Assembly: GCA_964640955.1 (NCBI GenBank)
Contig: CAZXJI010000005.1
Coordinates: 1 to 64,000 of the forward strand
DNA length: 64,000 bases
Reading direction: 5' to 3'
Origin: CAXXOK01 sp964640955
Lineage (GTDB): Bacteria; Bacillota; Clostridia; Christensenellales; Aristaeellaceae
In this document: in pieces, positions 16,330-25,097 of the stretch
Layout of the letters: each line of letters opens with the position of its first letter
Numbering within the stretch: the stretch's first letter is position 1
Notes under the pieces: generated by a model
Told to the model about the DNA's origin: nothing
What the model saw: the letters and a program-made list of their open reading frames with translations, nothing else
Database searches by the model: none
Translations under genes and position numbers: made by a program

Positions 16330-17618
16330 TGCCCGTCCGCCTCCCCTTCGGCCCGGAAGGCGCGCTCTTCGCCCGCCGGCACCGGCACGGGAACCTTCGC
16401 GCCCGCCGGCTTCCACAACAGGGGCCTGGCCGTGCGGTTCACGAGCTCCGTGTAGCCGCGGCCCTCGCACAGAAGCGATATTTCCCCGCCCCACAGGGGC
16501 AGGTCGTTGAGCTGGGCGAACTCGCCGGGGTTCAGCGCCGCGCGGGTCGCAAGCGTTCCCTCTGCCGCGTCGGGCGTGACGCCCATCAGGCCCGTGACCA
16601 CCGCGCCGATCGCCGCGAAGGAAACCTCCGGGTATTCCTTGCGTTTCAGGTCCGGGTTCGTCATGGCGAGGAAGGCCCTGCGGCCCGCGTCGTCCAGCCC
16701 GTTGCGCCAGTAGATTTCCGCGTGGTAGCTCATTTCCTCCACGCAGTCCGCCGTGCGGCTGAGGATATAGTTCAGCTGTTTTTGCCTTCGCTGCGGATCC
16801 CGGATCAGATCGTAATACAGGGGCATGCCGGCCACGGTGCCCATGTACTCCCAGGCAAACCGGTCGTCGCCGTGCCATACGGCCGCGTAGGCCTCCTCGG
16901 CGTCCGACCACCAGGCCTCCTCGAACCAGTCCTGCAGTTTTTTCGCCTTTTGCTCGTACTCCGCCGCGCGCGCGGCCTCCCCGGCGACGGCGAGCATGCG
17001 CGCGTAGTCCTTAAGCCCCCGGTACTGGGCGGCCAGCAGATCGGCGGCCACCTTGTAGCCCTGCTGGCGGTCGCTCTCGTCGTAGGAGGCCAGCCCGCGC
17101 CGCCCCGCGCCGGGCCTGCGTTCCATCACGCCGTCGCCGTCGCGGTCCCACCGGCGGATGTACTCCTCCACCGAAACGCGGTAGAAATTGCGGAACTCCT
17201 CCGGCCGATAATAGCGGGTGTCGCCCGTCCACTGGAACATGCGTAAACATGCGTCCATAATATCGAAATTCGCGGGGAGGTTGTACCAGAAGTCCGTATC
17301 GTCGGTATAATCCACGGGGCAGGGTTCGCCGCTGAACATGATTTCCCAATAGCCGCAGTAATCGCGGCTTTCGCTCACGCTCAGGGCGAAGCGGCGCAGC
17401 ATGTTGAAGTTGTGCTCGGAAAGCCCCAGCGCCTGCGCGCCCGCCGCGTGGTGCGCCACGTCCCGCATGCAGAACGACTCCCGGCCGGGCAGGGCCGCCT
17501 CGTACACGGGGCCGATGGGCGAACGGTCGTGAACGTAATCCAGCGCCTGGCGGCGCGCCCAGTCGAAGCGGTCGTTGAGCAGGGGCGAGCTGGAATGGAA
17601 TTGGACGCCTGAACGCAT
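16326..17618 (-). CDS. Predicted (alpha/alpha)6-barrel glycosidase of unknown specificity
   Basis: A 430-residue cytoplasmic protein with the look of six-hairpin glycosidases: helical pairs, repeated aromatic and acidic segments such as DYTDDTDFWYNLPANFDIMD and YRRYYRP-like turns, and a WDRDGDGVME loop that could bind a cation. No exact GH family is recognised; GH63-, GH78- or GH95-like architectures are possible. The start follows AAGGGGG. The gene is coupled by a 4-nt overlap to the GH110-like gene and divergent from an AraC regulator. That arrangement suggests the two enzymes act on the same imported glycan under its control. Confidence 0.6.
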   Translation of the reverse strand: MRSGVQFHSSSPLLNDRFDWARRQALDYVHDRSPIGPVYEAALPGRESFCMRDVAHHAAGAQALGLSEHNFNMLRRFALSVSESRDYCGYWEIMFSGEPCPVDYTDDTDFWYNLPANFDIMDACLRMFQWTGDTRYYRPEEFRNFYRVSVEEYIRRWDRDGDGVMERRPGAGRRGLASYDESDRQQGYKVAADLLAAQYRGLKDYARMLAVAGEAARAAEYEQKAKKLQDWFEEAWWSDAEEAYAAVWHGDDRFAWEYMGTVAGMPLYYDLIRDPQRRQKQLNYILSRTADCVEEMSYHAEIYWRNGLDDAGRRAFLAMTNPDLKRKEYPEVSFAAIGAVVTGLMGVTPDAAEGTLATRAALNPGEFAQLNDLPLWGGEISLLCEGRGYTELVNRTARPLLWKPAGAKVPVPVPAGEERAFRAEGEADGQ

Positions 17619-17686
17619 AACAAAACCCCCTTCGTAATCCTTGGCGAAGAGGCTGAAAAAGGGGGTGGGGCGCTCTTGGTGAGACC

Positions 17687-17715
17687 ATTATAACGGGCGT
17701 TTACCCGAAAAGCAA
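17687..17715 (-). promoter_or_regulatory. Predicted sigma-A promoter of the two-gene glycosidase operon
   Basis: On the minus strand TTGCTT (17715-17710) and a perfect TATAAT (17692-17687) are separated by 17 nt. The start codon lies about 70 nt downstream. Confidence 0.65.
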
Positions 17716-17753
17716 GGGGGTCTTTCCCGGCGGCGTTGTTACACTTCTCTCCA

Positions 17754-17782
17754 TTGACAGGCCCGCGCGCGGATGCTACGCT
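17754..17782 (+). promoter_or_regulatory. Predicted sigma-A promoter of the second AraC gene
   Basis: A consensus TTGACA (17754-17759) is followed after 17 nt by TACGCT (17777-17782). The start codon is 80 nt further on. It is back to back with the promoter at 17687-17715. Confidence 0.6.
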
Positions 17783-17862
17783 GGAAGCAGAAAAGCGCCG
17801 GAAGTGCGCGTGCACCGTCACGGCGCACTCCTCTTTTTACGATAGGAAGCGAGGCGAAAGAA

Positions 17863-18780
17863 ATGCCCTATCCGTTTCTGACCGTGGCGGAAGCCACGCA
17901 GAAGGAAAACGAGCGCTACATCCATTTTTCCCATCAGGGCGGGGACGCGCCGCTTTCGCTGGTGCAGTTCGGCTGGCACCACACCACCAGCGGCTACGGC
18001 TACGGCCCGATGGTGCGCGACCACTGCCTGATTCATTTCATCCGCAGCGGAACGGGGCGGGTGCTGGCCAGCGATATGGAATACCAGGTCAGGGCGGGGG
18101 AGTGCTTCGCGATTTTTCCCCACCAGATCGCCTATTACGAGTCGGACCATCAGGACCCCTGGACGTATTACTGGCTGGGGTTCGAGGGCGCGTGGAGCGT
18201 GGACCTGATGCGCCAGGCGGGCTTTTCCCACGAGCTGATCGTGCGCCCGATCGTCGAGGAGGAGCGGTTGTTCGCGCTTTTGCAGCAGGGCATCGACCTG
18301 GGCATGCGGGCCGAGAATGCGCTCTATTTTTCCGGGCTTCTGCAGCAGAGTCTCCACCACCTCATCACCCGCCCCACCAACATGGAGGAGCGCATGGACA
18401 GCGCCAAGCGCCGCCACAATCCCCTGGGCAACGAGTACGTGCGCATCGTGACCTCCATTATCGAGACGTCTTACCGCGAGCGGATCAGCGTCAGCGAAAT
18501 GGCCGCCAGCATGGGCCTCAACCGCAGCTACCTGACCATGCTCTTTAAGGAACACACGGGCATGTCCATACAGGAATACCTGATCGAGTTCCGCCTTCAG
18601 CAGAGCATCCTGAGGCTTCAGCGAGCGAATTATACGGTGAAGCAGTCGGCGCTGGAGTGCGGCTTTAACGACCCGCTGTATTACTCCCGGTTGTTTAAGG
18701 AACGCTACGGCGTGGCCCCGCGCGAGTACCGCTCCACCCGGGAACAGCAGGAGCCCGCCGGACGCGGAACGGAAAAATAG
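17863..18780 (+). CDS. AraC-family transcriptional regulator
   Basis: A 305-residue sugar-responsive regulator. The start at 17863 is preferred because it follows a GAGGCGAAAG site; an in-frame start 30 codons earlier would lie at or before the predicted promoter -10. The N-terminal cupin-like half contains RDHCLIHFIRSGTG and GECFAIFPHQ. The C-terminal half has the HTH elements ISVSEMAASMGLNRSYLTML and NDPLYYSRLFKERYGVAPREY. It sits between a divergent pair of glycosidase genes and a downstream importer plus GH36 gene, so it may control both sides. It is homologous to the AraC protein at 13.8-14.6 kb, with matching segments throughout the N-terminal domain. Confidence 0.88.
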   Translation: MPYPFLTVAEATQKENERYIHFSHQGGDAPLSLVQFGWHHTTSGYGYGPMVRDHCLIHFIRSGTGRVLASDMEYQVRAGECFAIFPHQIAYYESDHQDPWTYYWLGFEGAWSVDLMRQAGFSHELIVRPIVEEERLFALLQQGIDLGMRAENALYFSGLLQQSLHHLITRPTNMEERMDSAKRRHNPLGNEYVRIVTSIIETSYRERISVSEMAASMGLNRSYLTMLFKEHTGMSIQEYLIEFRLQQSILRLQRANYTVKQSALECGFNDPLYYSRLFKERYGVAPREYRSTREQQEPAGRGTEK

Positions 18781-18946
18781 GCGAAACAACTAACATTTCT
18801 CCATGTACCCCTACCATATGTCCATTTACTTACCGGATCGTCATTGGCTATCATGTACATACAATGAACAGCGGATGTGTATCGGTTGCATAAAAGCATC
18901 CGTATACCCGTCTATCAAATGTTCAAATCATAGAGGAGGCAGAAAA

Positions 18947-20596
18947 ATGAAAAAGGCATTGGGGTTGCTCTTGGCTATTGCGATGCTCATGTCCTTGGTG
19001 GGCGCCGCCACAGCCGAAACCAACAAGTTCGGCTGGGACGTACCGGACGAAACGCTGAAGGTGACCGTCTTTGTCGCCAGCGACAACTGGACGGAGCTGG
19101 AGGAGCAGAAGCAGGGAATCGCCAACATGAAGGCGTACCTGCTGGACAATTTCAACATTGAAATGAACTACGAGACGACCGACGGGGACGCCGAGGAAGC
19201 CGTCAACCTGATGCTCGCCTCCGGCGAATACCCGGACGTCATCACCAACCTGAGCACCGCCGCCCGCCAGAAATTTGTGGATCAGGGCCGCGCGGTCGAT
19301 CTGACCTCCTATATCGAAAATTCCACCAACCTGACTTCCCGCCTGGGCGAGTATCTGCCGATGTACGCCGACAGCGAGGGCAAGTACTATTATCTGCCCA
19401 CGTATTACGGCAACCTCATGGACCTGCCCGACTACAGCGCCCACATCCGTTACGACGAGTGGCTGGCCATCGGCAGCCCCGAGATTAAGACGCCGGACGA
19501 TTACTACAACGCCATCATGGACATCCTCGAAATGTATCCCACCACGCCCAGCGGCGAGACCCGCTACTCGCTGAGCCTGTACAACCAGGGCTACCCCGAG
19601 TACTATCTGGGCGGCTACTTCGGCCTCCAGCGCGGCTGGCTGGTCAACGACGAGGACAATACCCTCACCTACTGGGCCTTTACCGACAACGGCAAGCGCA
19701 TGGCGCAGTTCATCAACAAGTTCTGGCGCTCCGGCACCATGGACCCCGATTCCTTCACCAACGCCTGGGACGACCTGCGCACCAAGATCAGCCAGGAGCG
19801 CGTGGTGGGCATGATGGCCGGCTGGTGGATCGGCTACAACGCCGGCCACGAGATCTGGTCGCTGACCGACCCCACCTGGACGGAGAACAAGCGCTACATC
19901 CAGGTCAGCTTTAAGGATCCCGAAGTGGATCAGGCTTACGTCACCTGCAAGAACAACCTCGGCTCCTCCTGGACGATCATCACCGACAAGTGCCAGAATC
20001 CCGAGGAAGTCATGAAGCTCATCGACTTCATGCAGACCGACGCCGGCATGGCGCTGTTCAACTGGGGCATCCCCGGCGAAGTAACGTCCTACAAGGATCC
20101 TTCCACGACCGATTGCATCTGGACCATCAACAGCCCCACCGACTGGGCGTTCGATGCGACGTCCAAGCAGCAGCTGCTTTCCGAGACCTGGGACTACAAC
20201 GAGGAAGGCGTTTTCGGCGCCAACACCGGCATCATGGCCTGGTGCACCTACCAGGGCCGCTGGGAAGACGGCGAGAGCTGCATCTGGCCCAACCAGATGT
20301 GGTACAGCGAGAACAAGTGGAAGCAGATCATGTTTGAGAACATGAAGGGCACCATCGTGGACGATACCGCGCTCCTGGCCATGAGCAGCAAATCCGAAGA
20401 GCTGACCATGGCGGAGGCCGCCGTGAAGGATGCCTGGAAGCAGTACTTCCCGCTGGTCTGCATGACCGAGGACGACGACAGCTTCGAGGCCGCGTGGAGC
20501 GCCCTGCAGGATGCGCTGCTCAACGCCAACGTCGAACTGATGACGCAGGAATGGCAGGCTAACTACCAGCACAACCTGGCGCTGATGGGCAAATAA
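18947..20596 (+). CDS. Extracellular sugar-binding protein of an LplB/LplC-type ABC importer
   Basis: The oligosaccharide receptor for the permeases that follow. The start at 18947 is set by the strong GAGGAGGC site just upstream and by the signal peptide that begins there (MKKALGLLLAIAML), ending ATA-E; there is no lipobox cysteine. The mature protein has the family 1 binding-protein features of large clostridial receptors (about 550 residues), with VNLMLASGEYPDVI near residue 90 and many aromatic residues suited to stacking on sugars. The downstream GH36 gene suggests alpha-galactosides. The upstream 166 nt contains only weak promoter candidates. Confidence 0.88.
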   Translation: MKKALGLLLAIAMLMSLVGAATAETNKFGWDVPDETLKVTVFVASDNWTELEEQKQGIANMKAYLLDNFNIEMNYETTDGDAEEAVNLMLASGEYPDVITNLSTAARQKFVDQGRAVDLTSYIENSTNLTSRLGEYLPMYADSEGKYYYLPTYYGNLMDLPDYSAHIRYDEWLAIGSPEIKTPDDYYNAIMDILEMYPTTPSGETRYSLSLYNQGYPEYYLGGYFGLQRGWLVNDEDNTLTYWAFTDNGKRMAQFINKFWRSGTMDPDSFTNAWDDLRTKISQERVVGMMAGWWIGYNAGHEIWSLTDPTWTENKRYIQVSFKDPEVDQAYVTCKNNLGSSWTIITDKCQNPEEVMKLIDFMQTDAGMALFNWGIPGEVTSYKDPSTTDCIWTINSPTDWAFDATSKQQLLSETWDYNEEGVFGANTGIMAWCTYQGRWEDGESCIWPNQMWYSENKWKQIMFENMKGTIVDDTALLAMSSKSEELTMAEAAVKDAWKQYFPLVCMTEDDDSFEAAWSALQDALLNANVELMTQEWQANYQHNLALMGK

Positions 20597-20863
20597 GCGA
20601 AAGCTTCACGTTGCCGAAAGGGAAGCCGCGCGGCGTTCAGTCCGGCGCGGAGCGAATCCCAAAACCCCATCGGCGGTAGCGGCGCGGGCCGGGCGCACCC
20701 TGCGCGTGCGCCTCGCCACCGCCCGGCAACCGCAAACCGTCTCCCTGGCTCCGCTTCGTCCGCTTCGGCGGGCGGACGGGGCCGGGGAGCCCCTTTAAAC
20801 GGCGGCCGGCCCTCGGGGGCGAAAATTCCAAATGCTCATGTCGAGTAAGGAGGAACAGGGCAT
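20597..20863 (+). other. Long GC-rich structured intergenic region between binding-protein and permease genes
   Basis: No gene is visible in these 267 nt. It holds at least two nested hairpins: GCCGGGCG (20688-20695) with CGCCCGGC (20720-20727), enclosing GCGCA/TGCGC; and GGCTCC (20747-20752) with GGAGCC (20786-20791), enclosing CGTCCGC (20757-20763) and GCGGACG (20772-20778). No U-tract follows either. The permease site AAGGAGG lies at the 3' end. Confidence 0.6.
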
Positions 20864-21808
20864 ATGCGGGAAGCGAAGCGACTGAGGCGGTTGCAGCGCA
20901 GGAAAACGCTGATCCACAGTTTCAAGAGCCAGTGGGAAATGTGGCTTTTGTGCGTCCCCATCATCATTTGGGCACTGATATTCTGTTATTATCCCATGTA
21001 CGGCCTCTCCATGGCGTTTGTCAACTACGTTCCCGGCCGCGACATATGGCAGTGCGACTGGGTGGGACTCAAGTACTTCACGTCGTTTCTGCAAAACAGG
21101 GTGTTTTTGCAGCTTTTGCGCAACACCCTGGTGATGAGCATACTGGGCATCACGGTGGGGTTTGTCGCCCCTATTCTTTTCGCCTTTTCCCTCAACGAAA
21201 TCGGGGGACTGAGAACCAAGAAATTCATCCAGACCGCCAGTTACCTGCCGCATTTCATCAGCTGGGTGGTGGCGGGTGCCATGTTCAAGGCGCTGCTCAA
21301 CTCCGACGGAGTGGTCAGCGATCTGCTGGTAAGCCTGGGTGTCTTCGATAAAGCCACCAACCTGCTCAATAAGGGCGAATGGTACTGGGCCATCATCACC
21401 CTCATCAACATCTGGAAAGGGCTGGGCTGGTCGGCGATCATCTACTTAAGCGCCATGTCCAGCGTGGACGAGGAGCTTTACCAGGCGGGGGCCATCGACG
21501 GCCTGGGGCGCCTGGGCATGGCCCGGCACATCACCTTCCCGGCCATCCTGCCCACGATCGTGCTGCTGTGGATCATGGGGGTCGGCGGCATCCTCAACGC
21601 GGGCTTCGACCAGCACCTGATCATCGGTAATCCCCTGACCCAGAAATACTGGGACGTGCTGGATACCTACACCTACCGCTACGGCGTGCAGGAAGGGTTC
21701 TACTCCATGGCCACGGCCGTCACCCTGATGAAATCCGTCGTCGGCTTCGCGCTGGTGGTGATTACCAACTCCATCTCCCGCAAGGTCAGCGATATCGCGC
21801 TGTTCTAA
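20864..21808 (+). CDS. Sugar ABC transporter permease, LplB/YteP type
   Basis: First membrane subunit of the importer, 314 residues. A basic N-terminus (MREAKRLRRLQRRK) precedes the first membrane helix, as in LplB-like proteins. The core contains the ATPase-contact loop EELYQAGAIDGLGRLGMARHI and ends with a permease-type C-terminal helix. It is preceded by AAGGAGG and followed by the second permease after 77 nt. No ATPase gene is present in this cluster, so an ATPase encoded elsewhere must serve it. Confidence 0.92.
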   Translation: MREAKRLRRLQRRKTLIHSFKSQWEMWLLCVPIIIWALIFCYYPMYGLSMAFVNYVPGRDIWQCDWVGLKYFTSFLQNRVFLQLLRNTLVMSILGITVGFVAPILFAFSLNEIGGLRTKKFIQTASYLPHFISWVVAGAMFKALLNSDGVVSDLLVSLGVFDKATNLLNKGEWYWAIITLINIWKGLGWSAIIYLSAMSSVDEELYQAGAIDGLGRLGMARHITFPAILPTIVLLWIMGVGGILNAGFDQHLIIGNPLTQKYWDVLDTYTYRYGVQEGFYSMATAVTLMKSVVGFALVVITNSISRKVSDIALF

Positions 21809-21885
21809 GTCGACCAGCCGCCGAAATAACGGTCCCGAGCGGCGCGCCGGTTTTCGCCCGGCGCCTGCCCGGAGAGGGAGTCAAG

Positions 21886-22785
21886 ATGAAAAAAGCGTTT
21901 TACATCAAGCAGACCCACGCGGGCCGCACGTTCGACCTGGTGAACGGCATCCTGATCGCGTTGCTCATGTTCGTGATGATCTACCCGTTCTGGAACGTGC
22001 TGGTCTTTTCGTTCAACGACGGCAGCGACGCGGTGCTGGGCAGGCTTTACTTCTGGCCGCGCAAGTTTTCGCTGTCCAACTTCGAATACGTGTTCAAAAA
22101 CAAGGATCTGCTCCACGGCGCGTGGGTGTCGGTGCTGCGCGTGGTGGTGGGCACGTCGCTGGGCGTGCTGTGCAACGCGCTGCTGGGTTACATCGTCTCC
22201 TGCCGGACGTTCGCGGGGCGGCGGTTTATGCGGCTGTTGTTCATCGTGACCATGTATTTCAGCGGCGGGCTGATCCCCACCTACCTTTTGATGATGCGGC
22301 TGGGGTTCCAGAACACCTTCTCCGTCTACATCATTCCAAACCTGTTTTCCTGTTATTACATGCTCCTGGCAGCCAGCTATATCCAGAGCATCCCGGATTC
22401 GCTTTTCGAATCGGCCCGCATCGACGGGGCGAGCGAGCTGAGGACGTTCGTCAAGGTAGCCGTGCCCCTGGCGATGCCGATGCTCGCCTGTATCGCCATC
22501 TATATCGGCGTGTCCCAGTGGAACAGTTGGTTCGACGTGTCGCTGTACTCCAAGAACGGACAATGGGATAACCTGCAGATCATCCTCTACCGGCTGCTGA
22601 ACCAGGCGACGGCGCTGGCGGAGATCAAGAACCAGCAGCAGCTCTACACCAGCATGCGCAGCATTCAGCCGCAAACGGTGCGGGCGGCGACGACGGTGGT
22701 GGTCGTGGTGCCCATTCTGTTCATCTATCCGTTCTTCCAGCGGTATTTCGTCGGCGGCATCACATTAGGCGCCGTAAAGGGCTAA
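21886..22785 (+). CDS. Sugar ABC transporter permease, LplC/YtcP (MalG) type
   Basis: Second membrane subunit, 299 residues with about six helices. The ATPase-contact loop ESARIDGASELRTFVKVAVP is intact, and the C-terminus FVGGITLGAVKG is the conserved end of this subgroup. It starts behind GAGAGGGAG and ends 14 nt before the GH36 gene, so importer and enzyme are co-transcribed. Confidence 0.92.
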   Translation: MKKAFYIKQTHAGRTFDLVNGILIALLMFVMIYPFWNVLVFSFNDGSDAVLGRLYFWPRKFSLSNFEYVFKNKDLLHGAWVSVLRVVVGTSLGVLCNALLGYIVSCRTFAGRRFMRLLFIVTMYFSGGLIPTYLLMMRLGFQNTFSVYIIPNLFSCYYMLLAASYIQSIPDSLFESARIDGASELRTFVKVAVPLAMPMLACIAIYIGVSQWNSWFDVSLYSKNGQWDNLQIILYRLLNQATALAEIKNQQQLYTSMRSIQPQTVRAATTVVVVVPILFIYPFFQRYFVGGITLGAVKG

Positions 22786-22799
22786 GGAGTATCCGAAAA

Positions 22800-24986
22800 A
22801 TGCATAATCAACTCGGCAAGGTGTCCCAGTCAGTAATGGTAAAGGAGTCTGCTGCCATGACGATGCCCAGCCTGCAAAGCATGCTTCAAAAGCGGAAATA
22901 CCCCGTACTCGACGTTCCTCCGGTCTGCCACGCGCGCCTCTCCGGCGATCCGGACACGATGACGTTCATACTGACCTACAACGGATTCGACATCGTCACC
23001 CTGCGCCTTCTGCAGGACTGCAAGCCGGTGATCCGCTTCCATTCCGACGGGGATTTTCAGTCCCTGCCGTTTATCCAGCAGTTTCTGATCGCCGCGGATC
23101 GGGAAACGGCCCTGAGCGTAACGGTGGCCTTCCCCAACGAGACGGTCGTCATGCGCCCCCGGCGGGCCGGGGAAGGCGAGGCGATCCTCGGGCAGTGGGG
23201 ACACCCGCTGATCGACGGGGTCAACGGCCTGTACTCCCTCGTGTGGGATTATCTCGTCTCCTGGCACGGCTATGAGGATTTCCGCTGGCAGGGCGGAGCC
23301 GTAAAGGAAGAGGACGGCGTGTATTCGGCGACCTTCACGCTGACGCTGGGCGCAAAGCCGCTGATCCTGCTTTTGAAACCCCGCTACTACGGCATGCACC
23401 TGGGGTATGCGGGCCACCGCCCGTGGGAGCGTCGGCCCAAGGAAGAGGCGGTATCCGGCTGGTGCTCCTGGGAGGCGTACCACGACAAGGTGACCCAGCA
23501 AAACGTCGAGGATGCCGCCAGCGCCTTAAAACCGCTGCGGAAGTACGGCCTGACCACCCTGCAGCTGGACGACGGCTACCAAAACGCGCTGGTGCCGCCG
23601 GAGGCGGGCAAGTCCATCGGCGATAGCTGGCTTACGCCCAACGAGAAATTCCCCGACGGGCACGCGGGCATCGTAGGCGCCATGCGCGGAAACGGCTTTA
23701 CGGCAGGCATCTGGACGAACGCCACGCTCACCAACCGCGACGCCTGTCTTACGCGCCCGCACCTGATACACAAGGCGGACGGCGACCTGCTCTACGGCGA
23801 CTGGATCCAGTACGTGATCGACTGCACGCCCGAGATCCTCGAAGCGGAAATCACTCCGTACTACCGCGGCCTTCGGGAAGCGGGGTACGATTACTTCAAG
23901 TCCGATTCCATCCGCCACCTGATCTTCGACGGCCTGCAGGAGGCGGTGCGCCTGGGCCTGCTGACCGACGAGGACGCGGACGAGCGGATGTGCGCGTACA
24001 TGCGGGCCGCACGCAAAGGCATCGGCGAGGATGCGTACTACCTGTCCTGCTGGGGGGTGCTCAGCCAGTCCATCGGCGTGTGCGACGCCATGCGCGTCGC
24101 CACCGACGCCAACGCCAACTGGCACGCCTACAGCATGCAGCTTCGGGAGACGGCGCGCTGGTTTTTTGCCCAGCGGGTGCTGTTCACCGTCGACCCGGAT
24201 CATGTCTGCGTGCGGGGCAAGCTGCCCTGGGTGCGCATGATGCTTTCGCTGGTCGCGCTGACCGGCGGTCTGTACATGATTTCCGACCAGCCGGAAACCT
24301 ACGACGACGACCGGCTGTCGCTGATTCGCAAAACCCTGCCCGGCACCGTCGTGCGCACGGCGGAGACCGGCCCCGTCTCCTACGATACGCCCGCCTGCTA
24401 CAGTGTGCGCGGCCCCGTGGACGTGGAAAAGAACAGCTACGACCTCGGCCACTTCCAAAAGGACGATCCGGTTCCCTTCTCCTCCCTGTGGTGCACCCAT
24501 TTCGAGCAGAACGGCCGCCGCTGGTGCGTGATGCAGCGCTGCGCGGTCACGCCGCTGCCGGAGACAAAGCTTTCCGTAAAGGCGCTGGGGCTTGACGACG
24601 ACAGACGGTACTACGCCTTCGACTTCTGGAACCAGACCGGCTTCGAGGTCCGGGAAGGGACGCTTGCCCTGCCTGCGCTCGAACTGGGCGACACGACGGT
24701 ATGGGGGCTGTTCGATATAGCGGACGGCGCCGCCCGGCTGGTGGGCAGCGATCGCCACGTGAGCATGGACGTGGTCAGCGTCCGCTCGGCCGAACCGATC
24801 GGAGACGGGCTGGAACTGGAGCTGAGCGGCTTTGCGGGGCTCCGGTGCCGCTATACGGTCTACGCGCCCAAAGCGAAGGGCCGCGCGCAGGCCTGGGGCG
24901 GCGAGGCGGACTGCCGCGCGGAAAACGGGGTGTTCGTGATCGACGTACGCTTCGCCGCCGACACGATGCGCGTGCGGCTGGAATAG
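22800..24986 (+). CDS. Glycoside hydrolase family 36-like alpha-galactosidase
   Basis: A retaining exo-glycosidase predicted to remove alpha-linked galactose from imported oligosaccharides. The 728-residue protein has a beta-sandwich N-terminus (to about 210), then the barrel opening VSGWCSWEAYHDKV and TTLQLDDGYQ, the predicted nucleophile Asp369 in YDYFKSDSIRHL and the predicted acid/base Asp436 in RVATDANANW. A C-terminal beta domain follows. There is no signal peptide. The start at 22800 has AAGGAGT 8 nt upstream; a second ATG at 22857 also has AAAGGAG before it, so the true start could be 19 codons later. It is the last gene of the importer operon. Raffinose-synthase-like or other GH36 specificities remain possible. 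Confidence 0.82.
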   Translation: MHNQLGKVSQSVMVKESAAMTMPSLQSMLQKRKYPVLDVPPVCHARLSGDPDTMTFILTYNGFDIVTLRLLQDCKPVIRFHSDGDFQSLPFIQQFLIAADRETALSVTVAFPNETVVMRPRRAGEGEAILGQWGHPLIDGVNGLYSLVWDYLVSWHGYEDFRWQGGAVKEEDGVYSATFTLTLGAKPLILLLKPRYYGMHLGYAGHRPWERRPKEEAVSGWCSWEAYHDKVTQQNVEDAASALKPLRKYGLTTLQLDDGYQNALVPPEAGKSIGDSWLTPNEKFPDGHAGIVGAMRGNGFTAGIWTNATLTNRDACLTRPHLIHKADGDLLYGDWIQYVIDCTPEILEAEITPYYRGLREAGYDYFKSDSIRHLIFDGLQEAVRLGLLTDEDADERMCAYMRAARKGIGEDAYYLSCWGVLSQSIGVCDAMRVATDANANWHAYSMQLRETARWFFAQRVLFTVDPDHVCVRGKLPWVRMMLSLVALTGGLYMISDQPETYDDDRLSLIRKTLPGTVVRTAETGPVSYDTPACYSVRGPVDVEKNSYDLGHFQKDDPVPFSSLWCTHFEQNGRRWCVMQRCAVTPLPETKLSVKALGLDDDRRYYAFDFWNQTGFEVREGTLALPALELGDTTVWGLFDIADGAARLVGSDRHVSMDVVSVRSAEPIGDGLELELSGFAGLRCRYTVYAPKAKGRAQAWGGEADCRAENGVFVIDVRFAADTMRVRLE

Positions 24987-25018
24987 GAAGGCCGCGAGAC
25001 GGCTCACAGGGAAAACAG

Positions 25019-25056
25019 ATCAGAAACCGCCGGCCTGCTGGCCGGCGGTTTCTGAT
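25019..25056. terminator. Bidirectional terminator between GH36 and GH13 operons
   Basis: A 17-bp perfect stem (25019-25035 with 25040-25056) has a TGCT loop and lies between convergent genes. A TGTTTT tract follows on the minus strand; the plus-strand tail is not T-rich. Confidence 0.75.
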
Positions 25057-25097
25057 GTGCTTACAATGGAAATGGGTCGCGTTATCTACTTTGAGCT

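Noticed and set aside
18781..18946. Promoter for the second sugar receptor gene
   Set aside because: TTTACT and TATCAT around 18824-18853 have an 18-nt spacer and weak -35 match; not good enough to list as a feature, although an activator-dependent promoter is expected there.
25019..25056. Perfect 17-bp inverted repeat as an insertion-sequence end
   Set aside because: It is a single 38-nt hairpin between convergent genes with no transposase or target duplication; a terminator explains it.
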